DNA from: Anaerolineales bacterium
GTDB taxonomy: Bacteria > Chloroflexota > Anaerolineae > Anaerolineales > Villigracilaceae
Length of the DNA: 8,015 nt
Direction: 5' to 3'
Assembly: GCA_016789485.1 (NCBI GenBank)
Contig: JAEURE010000111.1
Coordinates: 1 to 8,015, forward strand
The notes under the pieces are model-generated. The model made no database searches. It saw nothing but the letters and a program-made list of their open reading frames with translations, and was not told the DNA's origin. Positions 5,414-8,015 of the stretch are shown here, one piece after another. The translations under genes were made by a program, and so were the position numbers. The first letter of the stretch is position 1, and every line of letters starts with the position of its first letter.

Positions 5414-6565
5414 TTAATCATCCTTTTTCAAAATATGGGTCAAGATTGACGCACCGGAACCGCCGATGTTCTGCGCCATGCCAATCTTCGCACCATCCAC
5501 CTGCGTTTTTCCGCACTCCCCTCGCAATTGCTGGACAACTTCCACAATTTGATACATCCCCGTCGCGCCAACTGGATGACCCCTGGCTTTTAATCCGCCT
5601 CGAGTGCAGACGGGCACTCTGCCCTGTGGGCTGATCTCATTATCAAGGCCAAGTCTCACTCCCTGGCCTCTTTCAGCAAATCCGCTGGCCTCAAGGGACA
5701 ATGCCGCCATGATTGAGAAGGCATCGTGCAATTCAAAGACATCAATGTCGCTGGGGGTCACGCCCGCCATTTCATAAGCGCGCCGCGAAGATGAATATGC
5801 CGCTTGCAAAAACATCGGATCCTTACGTGAGTGGACAGCAATCGTATCTGTAGCTGAAGCAGAGCCTGAGATGAGAATGCGCGGTTTACGCATCACCTTA
5901 TCCGCAGGGACAATGACCGCTGCCGCAGCGCCATCGCCTGTGGGCGACGCATCCAACAGGTTGATCGGCGTAGCGATCATGGCTGATCTTTCAAACTTTT
6001 CAACAGATATTTTTTCATGCAAACGCGCATACGGATTGTGCATGGCATTGGCATGTGAATTAATGCTGAACGGTGCAAAGTCTTCGTGCTTCCAACCATA
6101 TTCGTGCATGTACCTGCGCATCACCAGCGCATTGATACCCACGAACGAAATCCCCTGTTCCACTTCGTAATCGGCATCCGCCGCAGTGGCTAATGCGGCG
6201 GTGACATCGCGTCCCGCCTTGTCTGTCATCTTTTCGACGCCCACTACCAGCGCAGAATCTACGTCGCCGGAAGCAACAGCCATCAGCGCGGAACGAAACG
6301 CCGCAGCTCCTGATCCGCAGGCTGCTTCTATCTTCACGGCTTCCTGTCGCCACAGCCCGATCCAATCTGAAAAAAATGTACCCAGTTGATTCTGCCCGCT
6401 GACCATGGATGAAAGCATGTTGCCAACGTACAGCGCATCGACTGTTTCCATGCCTGCATCCTGCATGGCGGCAAAAGCGGCATCTCCGCCGATCTCACGC
6501 AGGGACTTGTCCCAATGTTCATCTATTTTAGTTTGGCCAATTCCAAGAATTGCGACTTGTCTCAT
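5414..6565 (-). CDS. Thiolase-family protein of the SCP-x/archaeal acetyl-CoA acetyltransferase type (383 aa)
   Basis: A cytosolic thiolase-fold enzyme expected to form or split a beta-ketoacyl-CoA such as acetoacetyl-CoA. Visible residues are the nucleophile Cys83 in EAACGSGAAAF, His280 in FELHDAFS and His330 in RGHPVGATG. The total length matches the SCP-x thiolase / lipid-transfer-like group common in archaea and Chloroflexota. The usual C-terminal CxGG motif is N366-I-G-G, and the Cys of the HDCF motif of SCP-x thiolases is Ala282. The N-x-SGGL block preceding the GHP motif reads C320-T-R-GGL. These changes put its exact chemistry in doubt. In archaea, related thiolases work with HMG-CoA synthase and a DUF35 OB-fold protein; none is encoded here. 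The ATG at 6565 has GAGG eight bases upstream. It diverges from the lipoprotein gene across a 125-base gap and has a weak -10 TAGAAT on the - strand at 6584-6589. Confidence 0.88.
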   Translation of the reverse strand: MRQVAILGIGQTKIDEHWDKSLREIGGDAAFAAMQDAGMETVDALYVGNMLSSMVSGQNQLGTFFSDWIGLWRQEAVKIEAACGSGAAAFRSALMAVASGDVDSALVVGVEKMTDKAGRDVTAALATAADADYEVEQGISFVGINALVMRRYMHEYGWKHEDFAPFSINSHANAMHNPYARLHEKISVEKFERSAMIATPINLLDASPTGDGAAAAVIVPADKVMRKPRILISGSASATDTIAVHSRKDPMFLQAAYSSSRRAYEMAGVTPSDIDVFELHDAFSIMAALSLEASGFAERGQGVRLGLDNEISPQGRVPVCTRGGLKARGHPVGATGMYQIVEVVQQLRGECGKTQVDGAKIGMAQNIGGSGASILTHILKKDD

Positions 6566-6637
6566 ATAAATTTCCTCGCTTAAATTCTACCGCATCCTGC
6601 TATCAGGAACTATCATAAAACGAAGGGAACAAAACTG

Positions 6638-6666
6638 TTGCAGGTTCGTCCATTTCTTGCTATGCT
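6638..6666 (+). promoter_or_regulatory. Candidate promoter of the lipoprotein/zincin operon
   Basis: TTGCAG (6638-6643) and TATGCT (6661-6666) with an exact 17-base spacer. A start near 6673 would leave a leader of under 20 bases carrying AAAGGAG (6679-6685), five bases before the ATG at 6691. The hexamers are only moderate matches (3/6 and 4/6); the spacing and position make the call. Confidence 0.45.
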
Positions 6667-6690
6667 TGGGTTTATCTTAAAGGAGCACGA

Positions 6691-7146
6691 ATGAAAAGTT
6701 TTCTGTTTAGTTTGAGCATTGCCCTGTTGATGACGGGCTGCGCATCTCTTGCAACGCAAACTGCCGCCACGCCTGCGCTGCCGGTCCTTGCAGATGAATG
6801 GACAGTGGAAATGACCCATTCAGGCGGGATCGTGGGATTGATGCGCGCCATCAAAATCTCATCAGACGGAAGTTATACAGTCACCGATGAACGCACCAAC
6901 AAAACTATTTCAGGTGAACTTTCCAAAGATGAGCTGGCGAAATTAACAGAGGTCATTGCAAGCACGAATTACATCCCCAGCGAAAAACCAAAGGGCGTCT
7001 GCGCGGACTGTTTCATTTATGATATTGAGATACAAGGCAGTGAGAAAAATCTCGCAGTCCAGCTGGATGATATCTCTCTGCCGGGCTCGGGCATGGAGAA
7101 TTTGGTTACATTCCTGCGCGGGCTGATCGATTCTTTCTTGAAATAA
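6691..7146 (+). CDS. Lipoprotein with emfourin-like (metalloprotease-inhibitor-like) domain (151 aa)
   Basis: The N-terminus is a lipoprotein signal peptide: MK, a hydrophobic stretch and a lipobox LMTG-C17, so the mature protein should be lipid-anchored outside the cytoplasmic membrane. After a short linker, the domain from about residue 36 has the layout I associate with emfourin, the inhibitor of the M4 peptidase protealysin: a strand ending in SGGIVG (44-49), a central LSKDELAKL helix (78-86), the segment FIYDIEIQ (108-115), then VQLDD and a C-terminal helix (about 134-149). This assignment rests on pattern memory and is moderate. Cys104 and Cys107 form a CxxC just before the FIYDIEIQ strand, which is unusual for a small exported domain. 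AAAGGAG supports the ATG at 6691. The next gene begins 2 bases after the stop and has a zinc-protease motif, which fits an inhibitor or regulator role. A generic uncharacterised lipoprotein is the alternative. Confidence 0.75.
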   Translation: MKSFLFSLSIALLMTGCASLATQTAATPALPVLADEWTVEMTHSGGIVGLMRAIKISSDGSYTVTDERTNKTISGELSKDELAKLTEVIASTNYIPSEKPKGVCADCFIYDIEIQGSEKNLAVQLDDISLPGSGMENLVTFLRGLIDSFLK

Positions 7147-7148
7147 TC

Positions 7149-7664
7149 ATGCAAAATTCCGAGTGGCTTGAAAAATATTTTGAAAGGGTGGCGCAATCTT
7201 CCGCCGAGGGACACGAAGCGGTGGAATATGTCCGCGCAAGGAAAATCAAAGTTGGGATGAGGCGCGCAAGAAAAAGCGTGGGAGCATTCTGGACACTCGA
7301 AGGAAAATTTTTCCTGAATTCAATCCACCACACAAAAGAATCCGTTTTGGAAAATCCGCGCGCATGGACGTTGTTTGTGCATGAAGTCCGTCATTTGCAA
7401 CAAGGGGCGCTCACCGCCTTATCCATTTACGGGGAATTGGATGCCTGGCAGGTGGAATTTAATCTCTACAAAAGATTGACGGGAAAATCACTACACGCGG
7501 TTTTGGAGGAGCTCTTATCCCTGCCCTTGAACATGGACCGGAAAAATCTTGAACACGCGCGCAAACTGATGATGCAATATGCTGGAAAAGGTTATGGCGC
7601 AAACTGGCTGCCGCTGTATCCGATCCACAAAGAGATCAGGTATTGGGTTACACGCAGACATTAA
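7149..7664 (+). CDS. Small HExxH zincin-like protein (171 aa), function unknown
   Basis: An uncharacterised small protein with the metalloprotease signature H78-E79-V-R-H82. Fourteen residues after the second histidine, E96 in YGELDAW is placed like the third zinc ligand of gluzincins and ImmA/IrrE-type peptidases (Glu in an ExxA context). The N-terminal 50 residues are rich in Arg/Lys, including ARKIKVGMRRARK. A strand-like FFLNSIHH precedes the active-site helix, and the C-terminal part is helical with aromatic residues. There is no signal peptide or clear transmembrane helix, so it is predicted cytosolic. No Shine-Dalgarno sequence precedes the ATG; it starts 2 bases after the lipoprotein stop (TAATCATG), so translational coupling is likely. 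It could be a true peptidase, a pseudo-enzyme or a zinc-binding structural protein. The link to the emfourin-like neighbour supports peptidase, though the two seem to be on opposite sides of the membrane. Confidence 0.75.
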   Translation: MQNSEWLEKYFERVAQSSAEGHEAVEYVRARKIKVGMRRARKSVGAFWTLEGKFFLNSIHHTKESVLENPRAWTLFVHEVRHLQQGALTALSIYGELDAWQVEFNLYKRLTGKSLHAVLEELLSLPLNMDRKNLEHARKLMMQYAGKGYGANWLPLYPIHKEIRYWVTRRH

Positions 7665-7705
7665 TCTACACGCCTATTTACAAAACTAACAGGATTTTTT
7701 AATGT

Positions 7706-7718
7706 AAAGAAGTTCTTT
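7706..7718. promoter_or_regulatory. Palindrome AAAGAA-G-TTCTTT upstream of a -10 element
   Basis: A 6+6 inverted repeat around one base, ending 5 bases before a TATGAT hexamer. It occupies the usual space between -35 and -10, so a bound protein would affect the promoter. Its role is inferred only. Confidence 0.25.
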
Positions 7719-7723
7719 TGTTG

Positions 7724-7729
7724 TATGAT
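7724..7729 (+). promoter_or_regulatory. Possible -10 element for the downstream structured transcript
   Basis: TATGAT matches the consensus at 5 of 6 positions and sits 60 bases after the zincin stop. The base context at 17 bases upstream (AATGTA) is a poor -35 hexamer. If used, the start would fall near 7736, giving a transcript of about 185 bases to the terminator. Confidence 0.35.
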
Positions 7730-7735
7730 GAGGTC

Positions 7736-7919
7736 AAGAGAAAGGAGGTCGCGATAGAAGTACCACCTGAAACACATCATGAAGGGAAGGCCGAAACGCT
7801 CCAACCTGGTTAAAGCCAAGCTTTAGTGCCAGACGTTCCCCAAACGAAATGAAGGTTGCAATTCGCCTCCTTCCCCGATATAAATACCTGACGGATGAGT
7901 GCCCCTCATCCGTCTTTTT
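7736..7919 (+). ncRNA. Candidate structured small RNA or structured 3' UTR
   Basis: This stretch has no long reading frame but pairs with itself over distance. AAGGAGG (7742-7748) is complementary to CCTCCTT (7866-7872) and would close the structure. Inside, CTGG (7806-7809)/CCAG (7829-7832) and TAAAGC (7811-7816)/GCTTTA (7820-7825) form a nested hairpin with a CAA loop. AACG (7795-7798)/CGTT (7834-7837) and GGG/CCC extend it downward, and ACCT (7765-7768)/AGGT (7853-7856) add a further helix. It ends in a strong terminator and has a -10 candidate upstream. I do not recognise it as 6S RNA, tmRNA, SRP RNA, RNase P RNA or a known riboswitch. Because the next gene seems to be on the opposite strand, a cis-acting riboswitch is unlikely. 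The alternative is simply the 3' UTR of the lipoprotein/zincin operon. Confidence 0.45.
7890..7919 (+). terminator. Strong intrinsic terminator, + strand
   Basis: GACGGATGAG (7890-7899) pairs perfectly with CTCATCCGTC (7905-7914) around a five-base loop and is followed by TTTTT (7915-7919). The opposite strand has no T-run after the stem. It ends the lipoprotein/zincin transcript and/or the candidate small RNA. Confidence 0.93.
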
Positions 7920-7954
7920 GTTTAATTATCTGGTTAAGATAAGGCGAAAATAAA

Positions 7955-8015
7955 TCATATCCTTTCCATTGCCTTTCGCATCCTGTCTAATCCCTCTTTC
8001 AGTATCCCTCGCGAC
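7955..8015 (-). CDS. C-terminal end of an unidentified protein (3' partial, runs off the window)
   Basis: On the - strand a frame is open from the window edge to a TGA at 7957-7955 and encodes 19 visible residues, SRGILKEGLDRMRKAMERI. The sequence is a well-formed amphipathic helix and reads like a natural protein C-terminus, such as those closing PLP-dependent aminotransferases, but 19 residues cannot prove a family. A second frame on the same strand is also open here and looks less protein-like (short runs of Gly/Arg/Asp, then FRLILTR). The gene would converge on the terminator at 7890-7919. Confidence 0.45.
   Translation of the reverse strand, partial: SRGILKEGLDRMRKAMERI

Noticed and set aside
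7792..7797. Hammerhead ribozyme core from CGAAAC
   Set aside because: No CUGAUGA core with the required stem lies at a matching distance.
7741..7860. Lysine or cobalamin riboswitch, from GGAGGTCGCG, GAAGGGAA and GGCCGAAA fragments
   Set aside because: The conserved multi-way junction and 3' motifs are missing, the element is too short for the lysine class, and no + strand gene follows.
1..8015. Mobile elements, CRISPR arrays, tRNA or rRNA genes
   Set aside because: No transposase-like frame, terminal inverted repeats, regularly spaced repeats or tRNA cloverleaf could be found by eye.

Overview
The window is an ordinary-looking bacterial chromosomal stretch of about 50% GC. It holds nine complete and two partial protein-coding genes, short intergenic spaces and no insertion sequence, CRISPR array, tRNA or rRNA. 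The gene mix (dihydropyrimidinase-type amidohydrolase, SulP transporter, stand-alone thiolase of the SCP-x/archaeal type, tandem small PlsC acyltransferases, PilZ protein) and the protein style suggest an uncultured Anaerolineae-like member of Chloroflexota. That placement is an impression, because no marker gene is present.

Left part (1-3420, + strand): the 3' two thirds of a hydantoinase/dihydropyrimidinase gene are followed 3 bases later by a short beta-carbonic-anhydrase-like gene, and 11 bases after that by a second paralogous copy. After a 121-base gap with a promoter candidate and a foldable leader comes a 560-residue SulP anion transporter with a C-terminal STAS domain. Ring opening of dihydropyrimidines or hydantoins gives carbamoyl compounds whose hydrolysis releases CO2 and ammonia. 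A CO2-hydrating enzyme and a possible bicarbonate carrier next door are therefore a sensible set, although anion specificity and enzyme activity are inferred.

Middle (3413-6565, - strand): two tandem 1-acylglycerol-3-phosphate acyltransferase-like genes are coupled through an ATGA overlap. They end against the SulP gene with an 8-base convergent overlap. Upstream of them lies a c-di-GMP-binding PilZ domain gene closed by a clear intrinsic terminator and preceded by palindromes, then a thiolase gene that lacks the usual second catalytic cysteine.

Right part (6691-8015): a lipoprotein gene resembling emfourin-type metalloprotease inhibitors is followed 2 bases later by a small protein carrying an HExxH...E zinc-protease signature. 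This candidate inhibitor/zincin pair is the most interesting item in the window. Beyond it is a 290-base gene-free stretch with a -10 element, a self-pairing segment and a strong intrinsic terminator, which looks like a structured small RNA or a long structured 3' UTR. The last 61 bases probably hold the C-terminal codons of a gene on the - strand.
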